64,000 nucleotides of DNA from the NCBI GenBank assembly GCA_965222005.1, contig OZ244935.1, forward strand, positions 310,001-374,000, given 5' to 3'. The number at the start of each line of letters is the position of its first letter. Position 1 is the stretch's first letter. This DNA is from CBDCTM01 sp965222005 (lineage in GTDB: Bacteria; Bacteroidota; Bacteroidia; Chitinophagales; Saprospiraceae). The translations under genes were made by a program, and so were the position numbers. This document shows positions 43,941-54,146 of this stretch, in pieces. The notes under the pieces were generated by a model that worked only from the letters and a program-made list of their open reading frames with translations, ran no database searches and had not been told where the DNA came from.

Positions 43941-44122
43941 GCTGTGGCCTGGTTTAGAATAAAGTTGCCGAATATAAGTCAAAAGTTCGGATTGTGCACT
44001 AAAATCATGCAATATTCAGGCAGATAGCGCAGTTATAAATGGCTAAAGTACTATGCTTTTTGGATTAAATTTTGTTTTAATATTTTTATAAGCCGCCAAT
44101 AGTACAAAATCGCCCCTACACT

Positions 44123-44157
44123 TTTGGGTAAAAATCTCCTCTTATTGCCTATTTTTG
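44123..44157 (+). promoter_or_regulatory. Candidate promoter of the cohesin/SprB adhesin
   Basis: TTTG (44123-44126), a 23-nt spacer and TATTTTTG (44150-44157) fit the Bacteroidetes consensus. The ATG is at 44202. Confidence 0.45.
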
Positions 44158-44201
44158 CCTGAATTTCTGCTGATCGAATCAAAATAAATTCGCCATTTAG
44201 T

Positions 44202-47200
44202 ATGATAAAACGTATAGTCCCGCTGACATTGCTGATTTGTATAACTACTCTAGTGTCAGCCCAAAAACCCGAAAGTGCTCGCCTCCAGTCCACCAACACA
44301 CCGCGTAGCGCACTGACTTGCCCCGCAGGTGTAAATCCCGAAGCTGGCACCTCTACCCAGGCTCTTTTTCCTAATGCTCAATCCAACGATGTACGCTTTA
44401 TGTGTTTTGGCGATAGTATGTCCATCAATCACAATCAGGATTGGGACCTCTCGGGTGATCCCAACACGGGTACACAGGCGGGCATCGGTTATATTTTCTA
44501 CAACTGCCAACCTACTATTACCGGCCCTGAGCTTACTGATGTGGAAAGCGATCCCTGCCTTATCACTACGCCGGCACCACCGCCACCACCTTTCGCGCAA
44601 TTTTGGCTCTTTACCGATCCGGTCAATTGGAATGGCAATACCGTATTTTGGAATGGCAACAATGTGGAATTTCCTCCCGGCACCTTCATCACGCTGATGG
44701 ATTTTTTCAATGGTGGCAACCCCGTTGAGCTTACCTTCGCGCCCGTCACAGTAGATGACTTTTTTGCCAATCAGTATGAAGTAGATGGCAATGGCACACA
44801 GGGGGGCTGTATTGACGTCAACACCAACGATGCATTTTCAATAGTATTTCTCAATCCGATCACGGCTTCCAATATCAATACCAATGCCGGAGCCAATGGT
44901 TGCGGTGGCAGCTTTATCATAGAAGGGGGGCTGCCGGAATACGATAACAGCAATTACGATAATTCAATGATAAGTATCACGCTGGCCAGCGATCCCACTG
45001 TACAGGGCTCATTTATAAATAGCTACTCGGACGGCGATGAATTTCAGTTTTCGGTACCCCAGCCCGGCCTGTATGATATTGTGATCGAGGATGGGGTGAG
45101 CTGTGGCCTTAGCCTTCAAATGAATATGAATGCCTGTGTGCCGGTGACCTTCAACCTCCCCGACTCCTTTGCCTTAAGCGGAACGATAGAATGTGTAGAT
45201 ATAACCGTACAGGATTTTGTTAACGTGGCTTCTTTTGAATTTGTCATTCAATTTGACAATACTATTTTGAGTTTTAACAGTGTCAATAGCGGGGCTTTGG
45301 GGCCGCCTGACCTCAGTTTTACTTCCAACCCAAATTTTATAGCATTTTCCTTTTTTGAGAGCACTTTTACACCAATTTCTCTAGGGGATGGCACCACTTT
45401 ATTTCAGCTCTGTTTTAACGTGATCGGCAATCCGGGAGATGTAAGTCCGCTCACCTTTGGCCCGGGCGCGGGCGGCGACATAGAAGTGTCTGATGGTAGC
45501 GACTTTTTTCATGGCTTCAACGGTCAAAACGGTTCCATCACAGTGGTATCCAACAATATCGCGCTCAATCTCACGAGCTGCGCTGGCCGTATGACCGGCC
45601 CTAATGCTGGTACCGGCTCATTTACTATTGATCTGCTTGGCGGTGCGCCACCTTATAGCTATACCTGGGTACAGCAAGGCAATCCCGGCAACAATGGAAG
45701 CGGCAATATTGCTATGCTCAACGGCTCGGCCACTATCAATGGCTTGCCACCCGGCACCTATGATGTCACTATAATGGATGCTACGGGCGATACACAGGTA
45801 GGCTCCATCACCATTGCCGATGCCGATCCGATGTTTGTCCAAACGGACGTTAGAAATCCTTCCTGCCCCGGAGATATGAATGGCGCTTTTATCATTTTAA
45901 ATGTAAGCGGTGGGGTTCCTCCTTTTTCATATGCCTGGTCAACTGGCTCTACGAGCCCCGACTCGATATTCAATTTGGGACAAGGCCAGTATGCCCTGAC
46001 AGTGACCGATCAGAATGGTTGTATGATAGTAGAGCAAAGAAGTATCGGCACAGCTTCTATCGTCATTGCCCAAGACAATGTCACCAACGTCAGTTGCAAC
46101 GGCAATGGCATGGATGGCAGCATCGCAGTGTCGGCTACTGGTGGTACACCTCCTTATCAATTTGATTGGAATAACAATGATATGGGGCCTACCATTAATA
46201 ACCTGGCAGCTGGCCAATATTGCGTCACCGTCACGGATGATCGGGGCTGTACGCAGGAGCAGTGCATTGATGTGACTATGCCCGCCGGGCCGATGGTCAG
46301 CAGCTTCGATTCTACTTCTGTTACCTGCTTCAACGATACCAATGGCTCCCTTACGGTCAATGCCACAGCGGGCAGTGCCGCCATTACCGGCTATACCTGG
46401 CAGCTGCCTGGTGGTGGTACGATGACAGGCGATATGATCAACGGCCTGTCGGCAGGCACCTATTATGTCACCATCACTGCGGCGGATGGTTGTATGACGG
46501 TCGATTCGGCCAGCTTGTACGCTCCGCCACCGGTGATGATCGACTCGATGGTGAGCACACCGCCTACCTGCCCTAATGACATGAATGGTTCGGCAGCAGC
46601 TTTTGTTAGTGGCGGTACTACACCTTACACTTATACCTGGTCAACGGGATTGACGGGTGCTTTTTCGGTGCTACCCTCGGTAGGGCCAGGCACTTACTAT
46701 GTAACCGTTACCGGAGCTAATGGCTGCAATGATGCCATTGATTCAGTAGTAGTAGAATCGCCGCCGCGCATCGATGTAGTGATTGCGGATAGCTCGCCGG
46801 TGAGTTGTAATAATGATTTTACCTGCGATGGTACAGCGATGGCCATTGCTTCGGGAGGTACTACCGGTACTGGTTTTTACAATTTTTTCTGGAGTAATGG
46901 AGAATCTTCCACCAATGCCATGAGCAGTACGGCTACACAGCTTTGCAAAGATCAAAATTGGGTGATCGTGGCAGATTTGGATTGCGCTTCTGATACTTTT
47001 TTCTTTGACATTAGCGCACCGCCGGTTTTGACGTTCGACCTGGACAGCACGCGGAGCATACCGGTAAGCTGTTTTGGCGGCTCGGATGGATCGGCTACTA
47101 TTGGCGGAGAGGGCGGCACCCCTGGCTACACCTATCTTTGGGATACCGGTGCAAGCGGCCCCCGCATTGACAATCTGCCGATCGGAAGTTATGGGGTTAC

Positions 47201-48287
47201 CATCACAGACGTACAGGGCTGTACTTTTGCTACCACCATACAGCTTACTCAACCCGATACGCTGATCGCATCCATTGATCCGGCCAATACAATCGATATT
47301 AGTTGTAATGGAGAAGCTGACGGGCAGATTGCAGTAGTTCCGACCGGCGGAACGCCATCCTATACATATAGCTGGCAGCCCAATGTAGCTACTTCCAGTA
47401 CGGCCGTCGCCCTGGACACAGGCTTGTATGTAGTGACGGTGACGGATGCCAATGCTTGTACGGATACGGTGAGTTATTGGGTAAATGAGCCGGAGCCGGT
47501 GAGCGCGGTTGTCAATAATCCGCCGCCGCCGATTTGCTTTGGCGGCTTCACTTTTGTGACAATTGAATCGGCTACGGGAGGCAATGGCGGGCCTTATGAG
47601 TTTACCGTTGACAATGGGCCGCCCCGGCCAATCAGCCAGAATTTCCAGGTATTTGCCGGCGTGCATACCGTTACTGTTTTTGATGGCAATGGTTGTTCGG
47701 TGGATTATATGATCGATGTCCAGCAACCGCCGCCAGTGGTGGTGAGCCTGGGTGTAGATGTGGAAATTCAGCTCGGAGATACAGCCGTACTGAGGCCCAA
47801 TTACACTTCTAGTGTGCCGATAGACTCTTTGCAATGGTCGCCTTTGGAGGATTTGACCTGCCTCAATCCCGATTGTTCACAAGTAGCGGTAGGGCCTTTG
47901 AGTACTACGCAATATACTTTAACTGTGATCGATGAAGATGGTTGTATTGGCATTGATGAGATTATTGTGGAGGTAGATAAAAACCGCAACGTTTTCATCC
48001 CTAATATTTTCACTCCCGATAATGATGGTATTAACGACTTCTTCAATGCATTTATCGGCCCGGGAGTGACGGCTATTAATTTTATGCGTGTGTACGATCG
48101 CTGGGGCGAATTGGTGTATGAACGAACCGGCCCCTACCTACCTGATAATAATGTGGACAATGAAGGATGGGATGGCTCGTTGAAAGGCAAACGAATGAAT
48201 TCAGCAGTCTTTGTGTATTTGATCGAAGTAGAATTTATAGACGGCATCACCTTATTGTATCGGGGTGACGTGACCCTGCTTCGGTAG
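44202..48287 (+). CDS. Large T9SS type B adhesin with cohesin-like and SprB repeats
   Basis: A 1361-residue secreted protein. Signal peptide MIKRIVPLTLLICITTLVSAQ. Residues about 20-310 are an N-terminal domain of unknown type with a Pro-rich patch (PAPPPPP). About 315-450 resembles a cohesin domain (FEFVIQFDNTILSFNSVNSG). Some eight SprB-type repeats follow to about 1190, marked by PPYxYxW, GSYxVTITDxxGC and SCNGxxDGSI. The end (NVFIPNIFTPDNDGINDFF ... DRWGELVYE ... GDVTLLR) is the CHU_C/gliding-motility-associated domain, a T9SS type B signal. It probably acts as a surface adhesin; a strong terminator follows. Confidence 0.88.
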   Translation: MIKRIVPLTLLICITTLVSAQKPESARLQSTNTPRSALTCPAGVNPEAGTSTQALFPNAQSNDVRFMCFGDSMSINHNQDWDLSGDPNTGTQAGIGYIFYNCQPTITGPELTDVESDPCLITTPAPPPPPFAQFWLFTDPVNWNGNTVFWNGNNVEFPPGTFITLMDFFNGGNPVELTFAPVTVDDFFANQYEVDGNGTQGGCIDVNTNDAFSIVFLNPITASNINTNAGANGCGGSFIIEGGLPEYDNSNYDNSMISITLASDPTVQGSFINSYSDGDEFQFSVPQPGLYDIVIEDGVSCGLSLQMNMNACVPVTFNLPDSFALSGTIECVDITVQDFVNVASFEFVIQFDNTILSFNSVNSGALGPPDLSFTSNPNFIAFSFFESTFTPISLGDGTTLFQLCFNVIGNPGDVSPLTFGPGAGGDIEVSDGSDFFHGFNGQNGSITVVSNNIALNLTSCAGRMTGPNAGTGSFTIDLLGGAPPYSYTWVQQGNPGNNGSGNIAMLNGSATINGLPPGTYDVTIMDATGDTQVGSITIADADPMFVQTDVRNPSCPGDMNGAFIILNVSGGVPPFSYAWSTGSTSPDSIFNLGQGQYALTVTDQNGCMIVEQRSIGTASIVIAQDNVTNVSCNGNGMDGSIAVSATGGTPPYQFDWNNNDMGPTINNLAAGQYCVTVTDDRGCTQEQCIDVTMPAGPMVSSFDSTSVTCFNDTNGSLTVNATAGSAAITGYTWQLPGGGTMTGDMINGLSAGTYYVTITAADGCMTVDSASLYAPPPVMIDSMVSTPPTCPNDMNGSAAAFVSGGTTPYTYTWSTGLTGAFSVLPSVGPGTYYVTVTGANGCNDAIDSVVVESPPRIDVVIADSSPVSCNNDFTCDGTAMAIASGGTTGTGFYNFFWSNGESSTNAMSSTATQLCKDQNWVIVADLDCASDTFFFDISAPPVLTFDLDSTRSIPVSCFGGSDGSATIGGEGGTPGYTYLWDTGASGPRIDNLPIGSYGVTITDVQGCTFATTIQLTQPDTLIASIDPANTIDISCNGEADGQIAVVPTGGTPSYTYSWQPNVATSSTAVALDTGLYVVTVTDANACTDTVSYWVNEPEPVSAVVNNPPPPICFGGFTFVTIESATGGNGGPYEFTVDNGPPRPISQNFQVFAGVHTVTVFDGNGCSVDYMIDVQQPPPVVVSLGVDVEIQLGDTAVLRPNYTSSVPIDSLQWSPLEDLTCLNPDCSQVAVGPLSTTQYTLTVIDEDGCIGIDEIIVEVDKNRNVFIPNIFTPDNDGINDFFNAFIGPGVTAINFMRVYDRWGELVYERTGPYLPDNNVDNEGWDGSLKGKRMNSAVFVYLIEVEFIDGITLLYRGDVTLLR

Positions 48288-48313
48288 TAGGCTATTTCAT
48301 TTCATGGTTTTTG

Positions 48314-48364
48314 ACAAAATCTAAGGTTGGAGAGTGATTTCGACGCCTTAGATTTTGTTTTTTT
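48314..48364 (+). terminator. Strong intrinsic terminator
   Basis: ACAAAATCTAAGG (48314-48326) and CCTTAGATTTTGT (48346-48358) form a perfect 13-bp stem around a 19-nt loop, followed by a T-run to 48364. Confidence 0.8.
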
Positions 48365-48393
48365 ATATCTGTGTTTTTTAAAAATAATTGTCT

Positions 48394-48401
48394 TACTTTT
48401 G
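48394..48401 (+). promoter_or_regulatory. Candidate -7 element of the HYR-type cargo gene
   Basis: TACTTTTG matches TAnnTTTG, but about 145 nt upstream of the ATG and without a clear -33 element. Confidence 0.25.
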
Positions 48402-48549
48402 GTTTCCTGCTGACCTTTGCCTACCTTAATACATTACAAACTTCCTGTTTTTATAGAGGTACAGTTCTATCGTAAGTGATAAAGTATGATTAAGATCTTA
48501 TACCCAAAGCTGATTGTACATTATTACAGAACCTTAAAATCCTCTAATC

Positions 48550-49737
48550 ATGAAAACAATTCAACTGTTTTTTCTGTCAGGCATTTTTTCTCTGTTCAGT
48601 TTTTCTTCCTTTTCTGTATTTGCTCAATGTGACCCTGACACAGAGGCGCCTCTAGCCATTTGCCATTCGATAATTAACCTCAGCCTGCCTCCCTCAGGGA
48701 CCCTGATATTGGACCCAGCCTTTATTGATGAAGGCAGTTTTGACAATTGTACTGCACCTGAAAATCTCGTTTTCTCGGTAAGCCCCAATTCGGTAAGCTG
48801 TGATGATATCGGCAGCCCGATCAACGTAGTCCTTACCGTTACTGATGAAGCTGGCAACTCCAATGCCTGTACTGCTACAATTATAGTAGAGGATAAAATA
48901 GCGCCCCTGATCGCCTGCAATCCTTCTTTGGTTCTTCGCTTAGAAGAAGGAGGCTCCACCACTCTAAGTCCTGAAATTTTACTTGCTATCGATGAAGATA
49001 ATTGTGATTTGACGTACCACATCACTCCTGCTTCAGTTAGCTGTGCCGATGCTGGCAGAACTGTTTTCTACACCGTGATGGTAACTGATGCCGGAGGAGC
49101 TACTGCTCAATGCACCGGAGACGTATTTGTGAGTGACCCCAAACCAAGTTCTGTTGCGATCAATGGACCAACAAGCATCGAATGTGGAGCAACGGATGTT
49201 GTATTTACTTCCACAGTAAGTGGTGGCTACGGCCCATTCCTTTACGAATGGGAGATCAAAAAGGGAGCAGCGGACGGCTGGTCGATCACTTCGGGCCAGG
49301 GAACGCCTTCCATCACCATGGATGCTGGCATTAAAAAACTGAAGCTGAAGCTGACCATTACCGGCATTTGCGGGCGGGTACGTACGGATACCTACAACAA
49401 GCGTTGTACTGAATCGTCCGGCCTGAAAAATAGTAGCGGTCATACATTTTCCAGAGCTTCCACTATACAGAGCAATGAGGACAAAGCTTCTCTCAACCTG
49501 TATCCAAACCCCGCAACTGATCGCTTGACAATAGTCATCCCTGCCAGCCATCAGCCCATTGGCACGATCCGATTATTCGACCATCAGGGCAAGAAGCTTT
49601 TGGCACTAAAAGAGATAAAAACCAATGAAAACAAAACCCTGGATATTGCCAGTTATCCGGCGGGAATTTATACGCTGATTCTGGATAGTAGCGATGGCTC
49701 ATCTGAAGTGCTCAGATTTGTGAAGCTCCCGCATTGA
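48550..49737 (+). CDS. T9SS cargo protein with HYR-like domains
   Basis: A 395-residue secreted protein. Signal peptide ends SVFAQ. Two HYR-like immunoglobulin-fold modules follow (about 25-110 and 110-200): each has a FDNC or EDNC core, an SVSCxDxG strand and a VTDxxGxxxxC strand. A third beta-rich segment (about 205-290) is unassigned. The C-terminal ~75 residues (LNLYPNPATDRLTIVIP ... LRFVKLPH) are a type A T9SS sorting domain. Likely an adhesion or structural surface protein. A separate transcript is likely given the terminator upstream. Confidence 0.83.
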   Translation: MKTIQLFFLSGIFSLFSFSSFSVFAQCDPDTEAPLAICHSIINLSLPPSGTLILDPAFIDEGSFDNCTAPENLVFSVSPNSVSCDDIGSPINVVLTVTDEAGNSNACTATIIVEDKIAPLIACNPSLVLRLEEGGSTTLSPEILLAIDEDNCDLTYHITPASVSCADAGRTVFYTVMVTDAGGATAQCTGDVFVSDPKPSSVAINGPTSIECGATDVVFTSTVSGGYGPFLYEWEIKKGAADGWSITSGQGTPSITMDAGIKKLKLKLTITGICGRVRTDTYNKRCTESSGLKNSSGHTFSRASTIQSNEDKASLNLYPNPATDRLTIVIPASHQPIGTIRLFDHQGKKLLALKEIKTNENKTLDIASYPAGIYTLILDSSDGSSEVLRFVKLPH

Positions 49738-49804
49738 TGAAGGATGGAGCTTGAAGGTACATAGCTTCTCAGTCGTGTACCTTCCACTTTCAGCAGCCCT
49801 TTGT

Positions 49805-51994
49805 TCACTCTTGCCCGGCTGGAAAAGCTACAAAAAAGGTAGCCCCCTCCCCTTCGACGGATTCCACCCAGATCCGGCCATTGTGGCGCTGGACGATCTT
49901 TTGGCAAATCGCCAAACCGATGCCGGTACCCTCATATTGGGTACGGTTGTGGAGGCGCTGGAAAATAATGAATATACGATCTTGAAACTCTTGAGCAATA
50001 CCGATACCATTGTCCTCAATACTTACCATCACTTCTTCTCCTTCCGTTTTTGAGCGGATAGAAATGATCGGATCCACTTCCGCTTTCCGGAATTTGATGG
50101 CATTGCTGATGAGATTTTGAAAGAGCTGGATGAGCAAGGATTGGTTTCCTTTTACCGAAGGTAAATCTTCACAATGTATTTGTGCCGCGGTTTCTTCAAT
50201 GCGAATACGCAAATTGATCACTGCTATGTCAACCACATCTTTGAGGCTCACCTTCTCCGTCTCCTCCTCAGATTTCCCAATGGTGGCGTATTGCAGCAAG
50301 GCATCCAGCAATTTATTCATACGGCTGACGCCCTCGCTGACGTAAGCGAAATATTGCTCGGAGTTGCCGAAGCTCTTGCTGTGCTCGCGCTGGATCAGCT
50401 GGGTATAGCTGCCGATCATGCGCAGCGGCTCCTTCAGGTCATGGCTGACCACATAAGCAAACTGGCGCAGCTCCTCATTGACCTGCCGTAGCTGGCTATT
50501 TTGGCTGGCGATCTGGTCGTTTTGAGCTAAGAGCCGGGCCTGGTATTCATTTTCGCGCATCAGCTGTTCAATCCTGCTCTGCTTTTCTTTAATATCGTAT
50601 TTTATTTCCCGGTCGATGACCTGTCGGGCTCTTTGCAGGCTAGCATAATTTTCGGTAGCCGTTGAGTAAGCCATTTGATATTGAAAGGCTTTTTCAAAAT
50701 CCTGCAACTTATTGTAAATCTGTGCCAGTATCTGATACCCTTTTATCTCGTAGATAAAATCCCTCATCCGCTTGGCGGTTACTATCCCCTGGCTAGTCAG
50801 CTTGATGGCTTTGTCGAATGCCTTGCGATGAAAATATATATTGCCCAGGTTTATTAAATTGACATGCTTGCCCTTCACATCTCCGAGCTGACCGAAATAA
50901 GCCTGTGCCTGGTTCGCTTTTTCCAATGCCTGATCAAACAGACCGAGCGCGGCTTCGGTTTGGCTCAATAGTGCCAGCGAATGGGCGATCATCGGCTTGT
51001 GCTGCCGGTCTTCGGCCAGCTCCAGCGCCTTTTCAAAATAGGATTTAGCCAGTTCAAACTTATGGGTGGTATAATAAATGTAAGCGGTGTTGTTGTACAA
51101 TATCAGCAAGGTGTTGTCACTCAGGTCTCCCTTAAAATGGCTGAGTACATTTTCGTAGCGATGGAGCGCATCGTTGTAATTGAAGAGATTGGCGTAAATG
51201 GTGCCCACATTGATGTGGCAATGAGCCGTAATGTTCCGATAGCCTATCTGTTTGCTTATCTCCAATGCTTCGAGCGAATAGTTCATCGCTGCTTTGAAAT
51301 TATTTTCCACACCATAATAAATGGCCAGCGACCGCAGCGCCTGTAGCTCTTTCTCCACATCGCCCAGCTCGCGGCTCACTTCCAGCAAACGATCAGCATA
51401 CTGTAGTATTTTACCATATTCCTGCCGTTTGACGAGTACATGGATCAGCTGGTTGTAGGTCTCTGCCAGCAGTGGTTGATTGTTCGTAAGTTCATTGGAT
51501 TCCAGATATTCCTGAGCTTGCCTGGCCAAATCGTATGCTTCGGAGAACTGGTGTTGGGCACTCTTTAACCTGCTCAGACCGCACAATGCAGTAATCACGC
51601 CTTGCCCCTTTTGATGTTTCCTGCTCAACTCAAGCGCTTGCTGGTAATAGTCGGTAGCCTGACTGTACGCTGCTTTGCATTCATAGGCCTGGCCAAAGGC
51701 TAACAACAAGTCGGTATGGATACCATTGCTATTGCTATGGGGTGCTGTGAGATGGCGGACTTTTTCGAGATGTTGCAAAGCCTGTTCTGTCTGGGCAGCA
51801 TCACTACGGTATTTGGCATAGGTGCTGTGGATCAAGGCCAGTAGCAGGCTGGATTGGACAATGCCTTGCTGGTAAGCAGCTTTGTTGGACAGGTCGAGTG
51901 CTTCCTGAGCACTTCCGGCAGCTTGATCCAGTACTCTGCTCCGATAATACTTGTTGGACAATTCCAGCAAGCTATGTATTTGCTCTGTATTCAT
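49805..51994 (-). CDS. TPR-containing cytoplasmic sensor histidine kinase
   Basis: A 729-residue kinase with no signal peptide or membrane helix. Residues about 1-440 are roughly ten TPR repeats, as the likely input module. A coiled-coil linker follows, then the HisKA helix with phospho-acceptor His518 in VSHDLKEPLRM. The catalytic ATPase domain has NLISNAIKF, DNGIGI and GTGIGLAI. The TPR block suggests it senses a partner protein in the cytoplasm, as in other TPR-HKs of Bacteroidetes. No response regulator is adjacent; PorX about 11 kb away is a T9SS regulator but a pairing is not supported. Confidence 0.9.
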   Translation of the reverse strand: MNTEQIHSLLELSNKYYRSRVLDQAAGSAQEALDLSNKAAYQQGIVQSSLLLALIHSTYAKYRSDAAQTEQALQHLEKVRHLTAPHSNSNGIHTDLLLAFGQAYECKAAYSQATDYYQQALELSRKHQKGQGVITALCGLSRLKSAQHQFSEAYDLARQAQEYLESNELTNNQPLLAETYNQLIHVLVKRQEYGKILQYADRLLEVSRELGDVEKELQALRSLAIYYGVENNFKAAMNYSLEALEISKQIGYRNITAHCHINVGTIYANLFNYNDALHRYENVLSHFKGDLSDNTLLILYNNTAYIYYTTHKFELAKSYFEKALELAEDRQHKPMIAHSLALLSQTEAALGLFDQALEKANQAQAYFGQLGDVKGKHVNLINLGNIYFHRKAFDKAIKLTSQGIVTAKRMRDFIYEIKGYQILAQIYNKLQDFEKAFQYQMAYSTATENYASLQRARQVIDREIKYDIKEKQSRIEQLMRENEYQARLLAQNDQIASQNSQLRQVNEELRQFAYVVSHDLKEPLRMIGSYTQLIQREHSKSFGNSEQYFAYVSEGVSRMNKLLDALLQYATIGKSEEETEKVSLKDVVDIAVINLRIRIEETAAQIHCEDLPSVKGNQSLLIQLFQNLISNAIKFRKAEVDPIISIRSKTEGEEVMVSIEDNGIGIAQEFQDRIFIIFQRLHNRTQYEGTGIGLAICQKIVQRHNGRIWVESVEGEGATFFVAFPAGQE

Positions 51995-52020
51995 AAAATC
52001 ATCTCCATTGAGTGGAGGCT

Positions 52021-52644
52021 TTAACCTTCTGGTTCTTCTTCTTTTCCATCCGCTACAAAGCCTTCGAGCTTGAGCTTGTAGGTAGTTGGAGAAGCGTTGG
52101 TTTCGATGGTAATAATGGCTTGCTGCTGGCCTAGCCGACCCGCGCTGTTAAATACTACACCGATGTAGCCCTCCTCCCCCGGCTCGATCGGTATGAAGGG
52201 GTAGCTGGGTTGGGTACATCCGCAGCTGGCCTTGGCCTGTTTGATGACCAGGGCAGATCGGCCTGTATTTTTAAATGTAAATTGATGCTCTACTTTTTCA
52301 CCCTGATTTACTTTGCCGAAAGCAAACACTTGTTCGTCAAATTTAATTTTGGGCAGCTTTTTCTTTCTCCGCTTGGATGCCTTTTCGTCCGCTTCTTCTG
52401 TATGTTTGACAAGCTTGCTCCGATCTTCTTCCACTGATGTTTCGGCTGTTTCATCCGGCAACCCAACTTCCGTTTCCTCTGGAATTATAGCTTCTGGAAT
52501 TATAGCTTCATCAAGCGAAGTATCAATAGCCGATGGAGGGGCATTCGATATTTTTGAAGGATTTTCCGGCTGCTGTACTTCCGGGGTTTCCTGGCAAGCT
52601 ACCGATAAAAGCAAAGCGATTGCGAGTGCTGTAAATAGTCTCAT
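52021..52644 (-). CDS. DUF1573 lipoprotein
   Basis: A 207-residue lipoprotein: lipobox LLSVAC, then a low-complexity acidic and Lys-rich linker (about 20-95), then a DUF1573 domain (FGKVNQGEKVEHQFTFKNTG, SCGCTQPSYP, GRLGQQQAIITIETNA). DUF1573 is an immunoglobulin-like fold common on Bacteroidetes cell surfaces. Two Cys in SCGC may be modified or bind a metal. The ATG at 52644 is preferred over an upstream Met, which lies on the predicted transcription start. Its function is unknown. Confidence 0.85.
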   Translation of the reverse strand: MRLFTALAIALLLSVACQETPEVQQPENPSKISNAPPSAIDTSLDEAIIPEAIIPEETEVGLPDETAETSVEEDRSKLVKHTEEADEKASKRRKKKLPKIKFDEQVFAFGKVNQGEKVEHQFTFKNTGRSALVIKQAKASCGCTQPSYPFIPIEPGEEGYIGVVFNSAGRLGQQQAIITIETNASPTTYKLKLEGFVADGKEEEPEG

Positions 52645-52676
52645 GGAAGCCCGAATTTTTAAGAACGTTGACAAAA

Positions 52677-52705
52677 CAAAAGTAACGGAAACAATTGAAT
52701 TGCAA
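52677..52705 (-). promoter_or_regulatory. Candidate promoter of the DUF1573 lipoprotein gene
   Basis: TTG (52705-52703), an 18-nt spacer and TACTTTTG (52684-52677) on the minus strand, 32 nt upstream of the ATG. Confidence 0.5.
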
Positions 52706-52730
52706 GATATTAAAACAAAAACCCTGTAGC

Positions 52731-53960
52731 TTATCGGATAAGCGACAAACTACCAACTGCCACGCTCTCTTCCCCTTCGCAGCTAAATCGGACACGATAC
52801 AGCAGTACGCCGGGGTTGAGTGGCTCACCTTTAAAGGAGCCATCCCAGGTGATGAAGGGGTCATCGGTAAAAAACACCCTTCCTCCCCAGCGATCAAATA
52901 TCTCGAAGGCATGCAACTTCTGAACAGCAAAAGGGTTGCTGATTCCGTAGTGGTCGTTGAGGTTGTCGCCATTAGGGGTAAAGGCTTTGGGCAAATATAC
53001 TTCTTTACAATCGAGGCTTGCCGGATCTATTACCGTGATCCGGATCGTATCGAAAGCAATACAATTCTCCTGCCCGGTCAATTGTACTTTGTAGGTAGTG
53101 GTTTGGGTAGGGGTGATCGTTGGTTGTGCAATTTGGGGGTCATTTACTCCGACCACCGGAAACCAGTCGAAATCGCTTGCACAGCCGCTATTGAGCCGAA
53201 TATTGACGTCGGCACCCAGAAATATGGTCGTATCGCGGGTGATAATCTGGTCAGGAGCGATATACAACTCCTCCACATCCTTGCGGCTGAGAGCCTTATC
53301 ATATACCCTCAGCTCATCCAGCACCCCCCTGAAGCGACGCTGACTGCCTACATTGCAGGCGCTATTGCCTACCCAAAAAGCAGCATTATTGAGAATATCG
53401 ACCCGGGAAATGGCCGACTTCTCCTGCCTTAGCACACCGTTTACGTACAGCTGGGAGCGGTTGCCACTTCTTACAAACACGATATGATGCCAGCATTTAT
53501 CAATATCGAGGGTAGCAAAAACATTGGCATGCTTGCTCGAATTTTCAGAAAGCAATACATTGATGGTGTTCAGCTGGGGATTGAAGGTGATGGAAAAGGC
53601 ATTGTCTTCTGAACAGCTTTCCCTTTTGCTCATGATGCTCTGCACCTCCGTAAAGTCGAGGGGTTTGATGTAAACGCTGACCGAAAAGTCCTTTTTGTTG
53701 AATTGATTGTTGACGCTGCCTATAAATATGGCTTCATCATCGATGCCATCCATAGCCATAGCCTGTCCATCGACTCCACAGGAGCAGGCAGGCACACCCG
53801 CCGCCTGGCCATTGCTATTGCTGCCGCTTACATCCCGAATGGTGTTGCTGGTGGTGTATGGACATTCTTCGAAATTGTACCAGGCCGCCAAGCCCTGGGT
53901 AGTTTGCGCCGAAGGAAACAGCAGATAACATGTACAAATTGCCAACAATATATACTTCAT
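52731..53960 (-). CDS. LamG-domain T9SS type B cargo protein
   Basis: A 409-residue secreted protein. The start is the ATG at 53960 (signal peptide MKYILLAICTCYLLFPSAQ). Residues about 25-215 form a LamG/concanavalin-like domain with QGLAAWYNFEEC, CWHHIVFVRSGNRSQLYVNG and LDELRVYDKALSRKDVEELY. A short Ig-like segment follows (about 230-310). The end (VYLPKAFTPNGDNLNDHYG ... FDRWGGRVFF ... GSLSLIR) is the CHU_C T9SS type B domain. It probably binds a polysaccharide outside the cell. A paralogue lies 0.6 kb upstream. Confidence 0.86.
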   Translation of the reverse strand: MKYILLAICTCYLLFPSAQTTQGLAAWYNFEECPYTTSNTIRDVSGSNSNGQAAGVPACSCGVDGQAMAMDGIDDEAIFIGSVNNQFNKKDFSVSVYIKPLDFTEVQSIMSKRESCSEDNAFSITFNPQLNTINVLLSENSSKHANVFATLDIDKCWHHIVFVRSGNRSQLYVNGVLRQEKSAISRVDILNNAAFWVGNSACNVGSQRRFRGVLDELRVYDKALSRKDVEELYIAPDQIITRDTTIFLGADVNIRLNSGCASDFDWFPVVGVNDPQIAQPTITPTQTTTYKVQLTGQENCIAFDTIRITVIDPASLDCKEVYLPKAFTPNGDNLNDHYGISNPFAVQKLHAFEIFDRWGGRVFFTDDPFITWDGSFKGEPLNPGVLLYRVRFSCEGEESVAVGSLSLIR

Positions 53961-54146
53961 AATAAGCCAGTGGATTAATAAAAGATCAGCATTTCGGTAA
54001 TCGGGCCAAATCCATGAGTGACGACCTCCAATGCTATAAAACGTCAGCTTACCTACAATATTTTGGTGGTTTTGGCTCAATTCAGCCAACAAAACATAGC
54101 TGACTAACACATATAATTTCTATGCAATAGGTATGCCCTATTTTGT

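Noticed and set aside
46743..47834. 363-codon minus-strand open frame inside the cohesin/SprB adhesin gene
   Set aside because: Its product is rich in Arg, His and Ile with no domain, as expected from the reverse of a biased repeat gene.
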